Assembly (NCBI RefSeq): GCF_031191545.1
Contig: NZ_CP133472.1
Location: 2,391,832-2,455,831, forward strand
DNA from: Schaalia odontolytica
GTDB taxonomy: Bacteria > Actinomycetota > Actinomycetes > Actinomycetales > Actinomycetaceae
Reading direction: 5' to 3'
DNA: 64,000 nt
The translations under genes were made by a program, and so were the position numbers. Every line of letters begins with the position of its first letter. The stretch's first letter is position 1. Under the pieces are notes generated by a model. That model did not search any database and had not been told where the DNA came from. It saw only the letters and a list, made by a program, of their open reading frames with translations. This document shows, one piece after another, positions 1 through 7,720 of this stretch.

Positions 1-296
1 GTGCGTGTGTGTGACATCGGAGTTCCCCTTCGCCCTCCGGTAACCCTAATCTGACAACTAGAGCTACCTCAAGGCTACCAGGCCCAACGATCGAATTGTG
101 TGACAGAATATATGAAACGGAACACGTTCATCTTAGTAATTCAAATCATTTGACCTCAAATTATTTCAAATCATCCCACTACTCATATGAGTCATATTTC
201 AATTCTGACCATGAGTACAGTAAAATATGCACCCTTTCCTTGAGAATGGTGTGGAGACTCAGGGAATCGCGCACTCCCTGGGACCACGACCAGCGC
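1..296. other. AT-rich intergenic stretch, no gene seen
   Basis: No convincing coding frame is visible. An open frame on the plus strand here continues over the opposite-strand gene and has no family resemblance. Bases 100-240 are strikingly AT-rich compared with the GC-rich remainder. They hold a short direct repeat, ttcaaatcat, near 140 and again near 166. The patch lies downstream of the minus-strand gene at 297-797. It could be a remnant of transferred DNA or a junction, but no integrase, terminal repeat or att site is visible. Confidence 0.4.
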
Positions 297-797
297 TCAG
301 ATGTCAAGCGGGCGCAGCAGTTCGGGCGCGGGCAGGCGCCCGTCGACCACGTAGGCGCGGAACACGGGGGCGGCCTGCTCCCCGGTGAAGACCTCCTCGG
401 GGTGGACGCGGACGGCGGCGGGCCCGCCCTCGCCGGGGTCCCACTCGATGCCCATCCAGCTCTCAGGATCTGCGACCGGCTCGCGGGCGACGACGTAATG
501 CTTGTACGAGCCGTCCTGGCCGGTGACGCGGATCTCGACCGTCATCACCCCGGTGGAGCCCGCGCACTGGATGTACGTCGAACGCGCGGGGTCGTCGGCT
601 GCCACGTCCTCGGGGCGCTCGGCGCCGGGGGGCAGCTCCCACACGACCATCGCGTACATGTGCGAGCCGTCGAAGCACCTGGGCGCGGTGAGCACCTCGG
701 TGATCCCGTCGGCGACCGCCTCGGGAGCGCTCTCAGCGGAGAACTCCTCGACGGGCCCCGCCTCCGCGAGCAAATCCGTTCTTGCGAACCGTCTCAT
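297..797 (-). CDS. hypothetical protein (166 aa)
   Basis: I do not recognise the family. The start is ATG at 797, preceded by an AGGA ribosome-binding site; a longer upstream extension in the same frame is low-complexity and unlikely to be translated. The product is soluble and acidic, with no signal peptide or membrane segment. It has a beta-rich look in the second half, with runs such as YAMVVWELPPG, VMTVEIRV and YKHYVVAREPV. It lies beside other short unrecognised minus-strand frames, a setting often seen for immunity-like or orphan accessory proteins, but no toxin is present in the window. The function is unknown. Confidence 0.5.
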   Translation of the reverse strand: MRRFARTDLLAEAGPVEEFSAESAPEAVADGITEVLTAPRCFDGSHMYAMVVWELPPGAERPEDVAADDPARSTYIQCAGSTGVMTVEIRVTGQDGSYKHYVVAREPVADPESWMGIEWDPGEGGPAAVRVHPEEVFTGEQAAPVFRAYVVDGRLPAPELLRPLDI

Positions 798-915
798 ACT
801 TCCTGCCTCGGCATGGTCCAGCACCTCTCCCCACCGATAGTAGCCGCCGCGCGGAGCCGGCGCCCGGCCCTCGCGGGGCGCGTCGGCTCCCTGCCGCCGC
901 CGTGCGCCCGCCATC

Positions 916-1074
916 TCACGGCTGGAGGCGCCCGGGCGCACCGGGCCGGGGGCGCTCGGCGTACCAGGCGTCGTAGTCCCGGTTGAACTGGTCCCAGAGG
1001 GCGTCGTCGAGCGCGAGCTCACGAAGGGCGCCGTTCTCACCACGGGAGTTCTCGTCGAACCAGGCTTTGCGCAT
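916..1074 (-). pseudogene. possible small ORF or gene remnant (52 aa)
   Basis: The frame from ATG at 1074 (or TTG at 1101) encodes a plausible, non-low-complexity peptide rich in Trp, Tyr and Asp (core ALRELALDDALWDQFNRDYD). There is no clear ribosome-binding site, and an in-frame stop lies just upstream of 1101. It may be the 3' end of a decayed gene whose 5' part is lost, or a genuine small protein. No family is recognised. Confidence 0.25.
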
Positions 1075-1189
1075 TTGCTGCGGCAGATCAACCAGGCGCA
1101 ACTCGGTCTACTGGCCAGCAGCACACGGCACCGCTGTTCTAAATTGGTGTCATTCATTGCTCGGCCTCAGTGGTTCTGGGTTGATGCCC

Positions 1190-1603
1190 TCATATATCTC
1201 CGGTCCACCAGATTCCAGGCAGGATGATCGACCACGGCTCCCACGTGTCCGCCACGACGCGGATCCAGCCGTTCGTGAAATCGAGGTGCAACCAGCCCGG
1301 GCCGCCGTCCACCGCCAGCAGACGGTTCATCTCGAATGCTTTCAAGCGGACGGCGAGGTCCTGGGGGTCCATCTCGTCCCACATCGCCTCGCCCGCGCTC
1401 TGCCCCACGAAAGCGCCCCAAATCTGAAGCCCCATGGCTCCGGCGTGGATGACTGGAACGGTGTCCGACACCAGTTCGGAGCTCGTCACCGTCGCTGGCA
1501 GCAGAGAACCAATGCGCTCACGGATGTTCCTCACCATTAGCGTTCGGATGCCTTTCCGCGCGATCGAAGACCAGCGCGAGCCGAGTTGACGAATACCTGG
1601 CAC
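1190..1603 (-). CDS. hypothetical protein, DUF6188-like C-terminus (137 aa)
   Basis: The frame opens with GTG at 1603; an internal ATG at 1537 is an alternative start. The C-terminal part (LHLDFTNGW, then VVADTWEPW and a final PGIWWTG) resembles the pattern 'hydrophobic strand, F-x-D/N-G, E-x-W, PGG-W' that I associate with small actinobacterial DUF6188-type proteins. That is a resemblance by eye only. Such proteins often occur as orphan accessory or immunity-like genes. No partner toxin is visible. Function is unknown and expression uncertain because neither start has a strong ribosome-binding site. Confidence 0.45.
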   Translation of the reverse strand: MPGIRQLGSRWSSIARKGIRTLMVRNIRERIGSLLPATVTSSELVSDTVPVIHAGAMGLQIWGAFVGQSAGEAMWDEMDPQDLAVRLKAFEMNRLLAVDGGPGWLHLDFTNGWIRVVADTWEPWSIILPGIWWTGDI

Positions 1604-1754
1604 CGCGTGTCGAGAACAATGCGGAACTCCGGTGGCCAGGCCTTCCGCTGCGAGTATATCTTCGCGCGCGCTCGCCGACCAGTGCGGCGGCTACGCCTTA
1701 TGATCAACGATCAACAAGGGCGGGCATGCAGTCACAGCACTGGTCGCCGAGTGG

Positions 1755-2714
1755 TCAGTACTCCTCGAGCAGTTCGTCCAGCTCGTCGTCGACCAACTCC
1801 GCGGACTCGACGGGCTCGGCGCCCTCGGGCAGGGCGCGGGTCGGAGCAGGCAGATCCTCGAGGCGGTCCGCCACCGGTGCGCCCGGATCGGCGCTGTGGG
1901 GACCGCTGCCCTCGGCGGCGTCCAAGCCGGTGACGGCGCCATCGGGGCCGACAATATCGCCGTCCACGTGGGCAGCGCCGCTGCCGCTCGGGCCGCCGCT
2001 GGCCCAATCGGGATCAGTGCCGATGTCGGCGCCACCGGTCCGGTCGGCACTCCCCTGCCCGCCGACTCCGGCAGTATCGGCACCACCGTCCCCGCCGACG
2101 GGGGCTTCCCCGCCGCCAGAACGGTCCGCAGCGCCATCACTGGGCCGATCAGCGCCTGCCGTACCAGCGTCTCCGGTGTCCCCGGCACCAGCGCCGTCGT
2201 CGCCAGCCGCGCCATCGGCCTGCCCAGCCCCCGCCTCGTCGAAGTCCCCGTCGTCCCCGCCGCGCCGCGCCCACGAGGAGGCGATGTCCTTGCGGATCGC
2301 GTCGAGCACCGCGTTGACGAAACGGGGCGAGGCGTCGGTGGAGATCGAACGGACGATGGAGATCGCCTCGTCGATAACGATGATCGGCGACACCTCGTCG
2401 TTCTCGAGCATCTCCCACACCGCCACGCGCATGACTGCAAGGTCGACGGCGGCAATGCGATCCAGGCCGGGCACGCGAGCGTGCGCCGAGATCAGCGAGT
2501 CAATGCGGCGCAGATTGTCCGCCACACCGGCGATGATCTGGATCGAGAACTCCGGGAGCGGAGTCTGAGCCGCGGTGATGACGCGGCGCTCGCGCAGGAG
2601 GTCGCGCAGCACGTCGGGATTAGATCCCATGCCGCGCTGGTCGGCCTCGTAGACGACGTCGGCCGCGCGCTTGCGGGCCTTGGTGCGCGAGGTGAAGCGG
2701 TGCTGCTTCGACAT
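1755..2714 (-). CDS. nusB: transcription antitermination factor NusB with long acidic C-terminal extension
   Basis: NusB binds boxA RNA together with ribosomal protein S10 in rRNA antitermination. Residues 1-135 are the all-helical NusB domain, with the Arg-rich start KARKRAADVVYEADQRG, the helix RIDSLISAHA and the signature VIDEAISIVR...FVNAVLDAIRKD. NusB proteins are normally about 130-170 residues. This one is 319 because of a C-terminal tail rich in Gly, Ala, Asp, Ser and Pro, ending in a strongly acidic segment (DDELDELLEEY). The start codon overlaps the efp stop (TAATG), so it is the last gene of the aro-efp operon. The domain call is firm; the tail's role is unknown. Confidence 0.93.
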   Translation of the reverse strand: MSKQHRFTSRTKARKRAADVVYEADQRGMGSNPDVLRDLLRERRVITAAQTPLPEFSIQIIAGVADNLRRIDSLISAHARVPGLDRIAAVDLAVMRVAVWEMLENDEVSPIIVIDEAISIVRSISTDASPRFVNAVLDAIRKDIASSWARRGGDDGDFDEAGAGQADGAAGDDGAGAGDTGDAGTAGADRPSDGAADRSGGGEAPVGGDGGADTAGVGGQGSADRTGGADIGTDPDWASGGPSGSGAAHVDGDIVGPDGAVTGLDAAEGSGPHSADPGAPVADRLEDLPAPTRALPEGAEPVESAELVDDELDELLEEY

Positions 2715-3277
2715 TACTCGGTCACGCGACCCGAGTACGAGCCGTCGCGGGTGTCAACCTTGACGCGGGTGCCTTCCTCCATGAAGAGGGGAACCTGGAT
2801 CTCGTAGCCGGTCTCGAGCGTCGCGGGCTTGGTGCCGGCGGAAGAACGATCGCCCTGCAGACCGGGCTCCGTGTGCGTGATCGTCAGAACGACGGTGGCG
2901 GGCAGCTCGACGAACAGGACGGTGCCATCGTGCTGGGAGACGATAACGTTCTGGTTCTCCACCATGAAGTTGCGGGCGTCGCCCACGGTTTCGGCGGGAA
3001 CGTTGATCTGTTCGTAGGTGGACTGATCCATGAAGACGTAGTCGGTGCCATCCTGGTACAGGTACGTCATGTCGCGACGGTCGACGGTCGCGGTCTCGAT
3101 CTTCAGGCCCGCGTTGAAGGTCTTGTCGACGGTCTTGCCGGACAGGACGTTCTTGATCTTGGTGCGCACGAAGGCCGGGCCCTTGCCGGGCTTCACGTGC
3201 TGGAATTCGACAACCTGCCAGAGCTGGCCGTCGATCACCATAACCAGGCCGTTCTTCAGATCATTGGTCGTTGCCAC
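2714..3277 (-). CDS. efp: translation elongation factor P
   Basis: EF-P binds ribosomes stalled at consecutive prolines and promotes peptide-bond formation. The 187-aa length and three-domain OB-fold layout are standard. The functional loop reads [13 protein letters not shown], with Lys32 at the tip and prolines around it. The C-terminal signature is [11 protein letters not shown]...[15 protein letters not shown]. The start is GTG at 3277, with a GAGG ribosome-binding site 7 nt upstream. It lies 24 bp after the aroK-like gene and overlaps nusB by one base, the common actinobacterial aro-efp-nusB arrangement. No Lys-modifying enzyme (EpmA-like) gene is in the window. Confidence 0.97.
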   Translation of the reverse strand: MATTNDLKNGLVMVIDGQLWQVVEFQHVKPGKGPAFVRTKIKNVLSGKTVDKTFNAGLKIETATVDRRDMTYLYQDGTDYVFMDQSTYEQINVPAETVGDARNFMVENQNVIVSQHDGTVLFVELPATVVLTITHTEPGLQGDRSSAGTKPATLETGYEIQVPLFMEEGTRVKVDTRDGSYSGRVTE

Positions 3278-3301
3278 AGGGGTACCTCACTTGAGAAGGA
3301 A

Positions 3302-3826
3302 TCAGTAATCAGGGGTCAGTTTACACGCGCGTGCGACCAAATCCGCGACTTCTTGCGGGGTGCGGTCACTCGTATCCACTGTTGTGTCGGCCACGGAGGC
3401 GTATGCCTCGCGCGCCTGCTTCATCAGCTGAGTGAGCATGGCACGTGGTGCGCCGAGGCCGACGGAACGGGGAGCACCCAGTCCTTCTCGGCGCGATACC
3501 GCGGAAAGATCGGCACTCAGCTCGATGACTTGCGCACCTTTGTCGCGTGCGCGACGAATTGCCGAGGCAGTAGTGGGGTCCAGGGGTTGGGAGGCACCGA
3601 GCGTGACAATGCCCTCGTCGAGGCCGAGGAGGCGCTCGGCTTCGTCACGCGCGGCGTCGGCAAGGCGAGGATCGCGCCCGACGATGAGGGTGCGCATCGA
3701 TGTGCCGAGGCGGGCCTCGACTGCATCGTCCGTCTCGTATACCGGTAGGCCACAGCGCTGGGACAACAGGCGAGCGACCGTCGACTTACCCGAACCAGTA
3801 ACGCCGATCAGGACGATCAGGCTCAT
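3302..3826 (-). CDS. shikimate kinase-like P-loop protein (second, divergent copy)
   Basis: A 174-aa P-loop kinase fold with Walker A GVTGSGKST (residues 8-16) and ETDD in place of the shikimate-kinase DxD. The substrate-binding Gly-Gly-Gly motif, intact as GGGAAQ in the aroK two genes upstream, reads LGASQP here. Residues near 119-132 carry a small internal repeat, GLGAPRSVGLGAPR. The gene overlaps aroB by 4 bp (ATGA), so it is translated with the pathway. It could be a shikimate kinase with relaxed requirements, a different small-molecule kinase or a regulatory paralogue. The fold is clear; the substrate is not. Confidence 0.7.
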   Translation of the reverse strand: MSLIVLIGVTGSGKSTVARLLSQRCGLPVYETDDAVEARLGTSMRTLIVGRDPRLADAARDEAERLLGLDEGIVTLGASQPLDPTTASAIRRARDKGAQVIELSADLSAVSRREGLGAPRSVGLGAPRAMLTQLMKQAREAYASVADTTVDTSDRTPQEVADLVARACKLTPDY

Positions 3827-4905
3827 GCTCCGATTCCGATCTGTCGAGCGGGACCGGACAACTCCACGGGATCCACGGCAACGGTACCCGGGTGGGCGAT
3901 GCCATCGAGAAGAACGAAGCGCAGGATGCCGCGCCGCACCTTCTTGTCAGAGAGCATGATGCGTGTCAGTTCGTCCAGGGTGCTGCCCGCGTAGCGGGTC
4001 GGCAGGCCAACACGAGCGAAGAGTTCGTCGTGCGCAGCGACCTCGTCCGCGCTCAGCTGCCCCCGCCCCCGAGCGAGTCGCGCAGCGAAGCAGCAGCCGA
4101 CGGCTACGGCATCGCCATGGCGCCAGGTGTAATTGTTCGCACGCTCAATCGCGTGGGCGAGGGTATGTCCGTAGTTGAGAATCTCCCTCAGGCCGCCTTC
4201 CGTCAGATCCGCGGAGACGACGCGGGCCTTCACGGCGATCGCGCGAGTCGTGATGTCCGCGAGCTGGGGGCTATCGGAGCGCAGGAGTTCCTTCGGATCC
4301 GTTGCCTGGACGATACGGAGAATCTCCGGGTCCGCGATGAAACCGCACTTGATGACTTCTGCGGCTCCGGCGGCCAGATCAGGGGCGGGCAGACTGTCGA
4401 GGAGATCCATGTCGGCGATCACGAAGGCCGCCGGGTAGAACGAACCGACCAGGTTCTTCCCCACCGATGTGTTGATGCCCGTCTTTCCCCCGACTGCTGC
4501 GTCGACCATCGCGAGCAGCGTCGTGGGAACATTGATGAGGGTGATGCCGCGCAGCCACGTGGCGGCGACGAAACCCGCCATATCGGTGGTCGCTCCCCCG
4601 CCCATAGCGACGATTGCATCTTTACGCCCGAGCTGCAGGCGCCCGCACTCATCCCACAGTGATGCGACGACATCGATCGTTTTACCCGCTTCGGCATCGG
4701 GGTGGTCGGCCGTGGAGGCCTCGATCCCCTGTTCGCGCAGGTACTCAGCCAGAGACTGCGCACGCTGCGCAAGCGGCCTCGCGTGAATGATGAGCACCCT
4801 GGTGGCGGCCTCGTCAAGTGCGTCGCGGATCGGTTCAAAACCGAGCCCGTGCCCGATGGTGATGGTCGACGGATGCTCTCCGGTGACGTGAATAGACGTG
4901 CTCAT
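3823..4905 (-). CDS. aroB: 3-dehydroquinate synthase
   Basis: Converts DAHP to 3-dehydroquinate, the second step of the shikimate pathway, using NAD+ and a divalent metal in the cytoplasm. The 360-aa protein shows the family motifs GGGATTDMAGFVAATWLRG (near 100-118), KTGINTSVGKNLVGSF (near 138-153) and the metal-ligand segment ILNYGHTLAHAIE (near 240-252). The start at 4905 and the stop both overlap neighbouring genes by ATGA, placing it in the coupled aroC-aroK-aroB-aroK-like set. Length and motifs are those of an active enzyme. Confidence 0.97.
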   Translation of the reverse strand: MSTSIHVTGEHPSTITIGHGLGFEPIRDALDEAATRVLIIHARPLAQRAQSLAEYLREQGIEASTADHPDAEAGKTIDVVASLWDECGRLQLGRKDAIVAMGGGATTDMAGFVAATWLRGITLINVPTTLLAMVDAAVGGKTGINTSVGKNLVGSFYPAAFVIADMDLLDSLPAPDLAAGAAEVIKCGFIADPEILRIVQATDPKELLRSDSPQLADITTRAIAVKARVVSADLTEGGLREILNYGHTLAHAIERANNYTWRHGDAVAVGCCFAARLARGRGQLSADEVAAHDELFARVGLPTRYAGSTLDELTRIMLSDKKVRRGILRFVLLDGIAHPGTVAVDPVELSGPARQIGIGA

Positions 4906-5411
4906 GAGTGCTCCAACTCCTGTGCGATAGCGGACACGACGTCCTCAACGGGGCCAGGCCCGGATTCGACGATAATGGTGGCGACGGCACGGTAATGGGG
5001 CTCACGCTCGGCGCGCAGGCGCGCGAGGGTCCCGGAGGGGTCGCGTGCCAGCAGCGGTCGATGCGTCTTCGAAGCGGTGCGACGAACAAGCTCATCGTGA
5101 GGCGCATCGATATAGATGACGGTGTGCCCGGACAGGAGCTCGCGAACGGCGGGGGTCTGTGCGGCTCCTCCGCCGAGGGACACGACGCCCTCAGCCCTGA
5201 GTGCGGCCGCGACCGCCTCGGTTTCCAACGCACGAAAAGCGCATTCGCCGTCGGTCGCGAAGATGTCTGCGATCGGACGGCCCGCACGTTCGACGATGAG
5301 CGCATCCGTGTCGATATGTGCGATGCCGAGACGATCGGCTAACAGACGACCAACCTTCGACTTGCCTGCGCCGGGCAGGCCGATGAGGACGACCGGCCCC
5401 CGAGTGCTCAT
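4902..5411 (-). CDS. aroK: shikimate kinase
   Basis: Phosphorylates shikimate at the 3-hydroxyl using ATP. The 169-aa length is typical. Visible motifs are Walker A GLPGAGKSKVG (residues 12-22), the DTDA shikimate/magnesium motif (near 36), the ECAFRALE arginine motif (near 57-64) and the GGGAAQTP substrate loop (near 80-87). A lid segment with arginines lies near 115-135. It overlaps aroC and aroB by 4 bp each. This is the canonical copy; the downstream paralogue at 3302-3826 is divergent in the GGG loop. Confidence 0.96.
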   Translation of the reverse strand: MSTRGPVVLIGLPGAGKSKVGRLLADRLGIAHIDTDALIVERAGRPIADIFATDGECAFRALETEAVAAALRAEGVVSLGGGAAQTPAVRELLSGHTVIYIDAPHDELVRRTASKTHRPLLARDPSGTLARLRAEREPHYRAVATIIVESGPGPVEDVVSAIAQELEHS

Positions 5412-6619
5412 GCTCGCTCCCCCACCACTGCGAGGTATGCCTCCAGATTCCTGCGCATCTCACCGACGGAACGGCCACCCGCATGATCCGACAGGGCGTC
5501 CGCCAGGACGAGTGCCACCTCAGCCTGCGCGATCACCGCTCCGGGAACGACCTGGCACGTGTCGGAGCGCTGGTGCAGGCCCACGGCTTCCTCACCGGTC
5601 GCCAGATCGACGCTGCGCAGGGCGCGCGGGACAGTCGAAATCGGCTTGAACGCGGCACGCGTGACGATCGGAGCACCGTTGGAAGTACCGCCCTCAATGC
5701 CACCAGCGTGGTTGGAGGTTCGGGTCAGGTGGCCGTCCTCGCCGCGCACGATCTCATCGTGAGCCGTGGAACCGAGGAGGGCGGCCTGCGCGAATCCGTC
5801 GCCGATCTCAACGCCCTTCACCGACTGGATCGACATCAGGGCACCAGCCAGGCGAGCGTCAAGGCGCTCGCGCGCGGTCACGTGGCTCCCCAGGCCCACC
5901 GGAACGTCGTAGGCAACGACTTCCGCGACCCCACCAATCGTGTCTCCCGCCTGCTTGGCAGCATCGACGGCACCCTCAAAACGGGCATTATCGTTCACGT
6001 CGAGCGTACGCATCGACGCCTCGCACAGCGCGGCCTCATCGGCGGGGGTGGGAAGCGACGAGGCCGTGGTATGCTCCGCACCGACGGAGACGACGTGGGA
6101 AACGAGACGAACGCCTGCCACCTGATCGAGCAGAGCCTCCGCCAAGACACCGAGAGCAACGCGCGCGGCGGTCTCGCGCGCGCTCGCGCGCTCGAGGATG
6201 GGGCGCGCCTCCGCCACATCGTAGGACAGCATTCCGGGAAGATCCGCATGCCCCGGACGGGGCCGCGTCAGCGGTCGGTTTCGTGCGATCTCGCGTTCAT
6301 CCCCCGTTCCCGCGTCGATGAGCAGGGCAGAAGGATCGACGGGATCCGCGCTCATAACGGTTTCCCACTTGGGCCATTCGGAATTACCGATGCGAATGGC
6401 GACGGGAGCGCCGGTTGTGAGTCCGTGACGCACACCTGCAAGGATCGAGACCTCGTCGGCCTCGAATTTCTGGCGCGCCCCACGGCCATAGCCCAGGCGG
6501 CGACGCGCAAGCCCGCGGCGTAAATCCTCGGTACTCACCTGCAGGCCGGAAGGAAGCCCCTCAATCGTGGCAATCAGTGCGGGCCCGTGCGACTCTCCAG
6601 CCGTCATCCATCTCAGCAT
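5408..6619 (-). CDS. aroC: chorismate synthase
   Basis: Converts EPSP to chorismate, the last common step to aromatic amino acids, using reduced FMN. The 403-aa protein starts MLRWMTAGESHGPAL, the family N-terminal signature. It contains RPGHADLPG near 120 and SNHAGGIEGGTSNG near 304-317, typical FMN- and substrate-binding segments. It is first in the coupled aro run. A 60-bp gap separates it from the preceding FKBP-like gene, so it may have its own promoter or be read from the pup operon. Confidence 0.97.
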   Translation of the reverse strand: MLRWMTAGESHGPALIATIEGLPSGLQVSTEDLRRGLARRRLGYGRGARQKFEADEVSILAGVRHGLTTGAPVAIRIGNSEWPKWETVMSADPVDPSALLIDAGTGDEREIARNRPLTRPRPGHADLPGMLSYDVAEARPILERASARETAARVALGVLAEALLDQVAGVRLVSHVVSVGAEHTTASSLPTPADEAALCEASMRTLDVNDNARFEGAVDAAKQAGDTIGGVAEVVAYDVPVGLGSHVTARERLDARLAGALMSIQSVKGVEIGDGFAQAALLGSTAHDEIVRGEDGHLTRTSNHAGGIEGGTSNGAPIVTRAAFKPISTVPRALRSVDLATGEEAVGLHQRSDTCQVVPGAVIAQAEVALVLADALSDHAGGRSVGEMRRNLEAYLAVVGERA

Positions 6620-6679
6620 GTCTCCCAGTGTCCCACACGCGATGTTGCTGTCGCCCGCCGGCTCTCACGGGATGAACTC

Positions 6680-7720
6680 TCAGGACTGAGGGTCGGTGTT
6701 CCCATCCGTGGAAGTACCCGGCTCCGTACCGAGAATATCGATGACAACGCAGAGCGTGTCGTCGCCCGCGGCAAGATCCGGCGGAATCGTGATCGCCAAA
6801 CGAGATCCGACCTTCTGATCGACGAGCGCGTTGGACAGGCCCTTCATCGCGGTATTGAGGTTCACGACTGCGGGCACTCCCGTCTCCCAGGTGGACACGC
6901 GTACGACACCGTCCGTCCAACCAACAACCGTGAACTGGGCAACGACACGGTCGTCCTCGTGGACCTGGACGCCGTCGCCCTTGATCAGTGTCTGGGTGGT
7001 GACGCCACCGGGCAGAGTTGCGATATGGCTGATAAGCGGCCCCTCCGGGCTCATCTCGACGCTCATCGGACCAACGGTGGCGTCAACCGACCTGCCCGTT
7101 GCGATCGACGGCAAAATATCGACGACGTCGATCTCCATCGCGTTGGGAGAGCCGTCGCCTGTCGTGATGGTACGCAATGCCAGGATGCGCGAGCCTTCGC
7201 GCTTGCCGGTGACCAGCATGGCGAGCTCCGAGCTGATCTGATCTGAACCGATGATGCCCAGGCTCATTTGGGGACGACCCGACTCTGACAGCATGCGCCC
7301 GCTGGCGGCGTCAAAAGCAGTGATCGCGACGAGCACGGGAGAGCCCTCCGTGATTTCACGACCGTTACCCTCTTCGATAACACGAGCCTTAAATCCGTCG
7401 ATATCCAGCGGTGCCTTAATGTCGATCGTGGGGGTGGCACCGACGCGACCAGACACCGCCACGCGGTCAAAGAGCGGAAGGGTCGTCGACTGCGTTGATG
7501 CCTCGGGAGCCACCGCCGCTTCATCGACAGCAGCGGGCTTGATCGCCCACCAGGTCAGACCGCCGCACGCAGCGACGATGACGAGCACCAACGCGATCCG
7601 CAGAAAGAGACCACCGCGCGAAGACCCCTTCGAGCGCGATGCCCGCGCGGCGGCGCGTTGCGACGAACCCTTCACGCGGCGCGCGGTGGGCGAATCGGAA
7701 GTCGAGGACTCGTTGCTCAT
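6680..7720 (-). CDS. membrane-anchored FKBP-type prolyl isomerase-like protein
   Basis: The 346-aa product has a basic, Arg/Ser-rich cytoplasmic N-terminus, one membrane segment near residues 40-62 (LRIALVLVIVAACGGLTWW) and an extracytoplasmic region. That region has two FKBP-like repeats, each of the form 'G-x-x-V-x-x-x-D-x-V-x-V-x-Y/F ... G-x-R/S-x-x-I/L'; the second ends in VGSRLAITIPPDLAAGDDTLCVVIDILG. Its ATG overlaps the pafA stop (ATGA), so it is co-translated with the pupylation genes. FKBP domains act as prolyl isomerases or chaperones. Key aromatic pocket residues are not all obvious, so catalytic activity is uncertain. Confidence 0.75.
   Translation of the reverse strand: MSNESSTSDSPTARRVKGSSQRAAARASRSKGSSRGGLFLRIALVLVIVAACGGLTWWAIKPAAVDEAAVAPEASTQSTTLPLFDRVAVSGRVGATPTIDIKAPLDIDGFKARVIEEGNGREITEGSPVLVAITAFDAASGRMLSESGRPQMSLGIIGSDQISSELAMLVTGKREGSRILALRTITTGDGSPNAMEIDVVDILPSIATGRSVDATVGPMSVEMSPEGPLISHIATLPGGVTTQTLIKGDGVQVHEDDRVVAQFTVVGWTDGVVRVSTWETGVPAVVNLNTAMKGLSNALVDQKVGSRLAITIPPDLAAGDDTLCVVIDILGTEPGTSTDGNTDPQS

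Noticed and set aside
96..986. 296-aa open frame on the plus strand at the left edge
   Set aside because: It starts in the AT-rich patch and then runs antisense to the 297-797 gene with Arg/Gly/Asp low complexity; no family resemblance and no ribosome-binding site.
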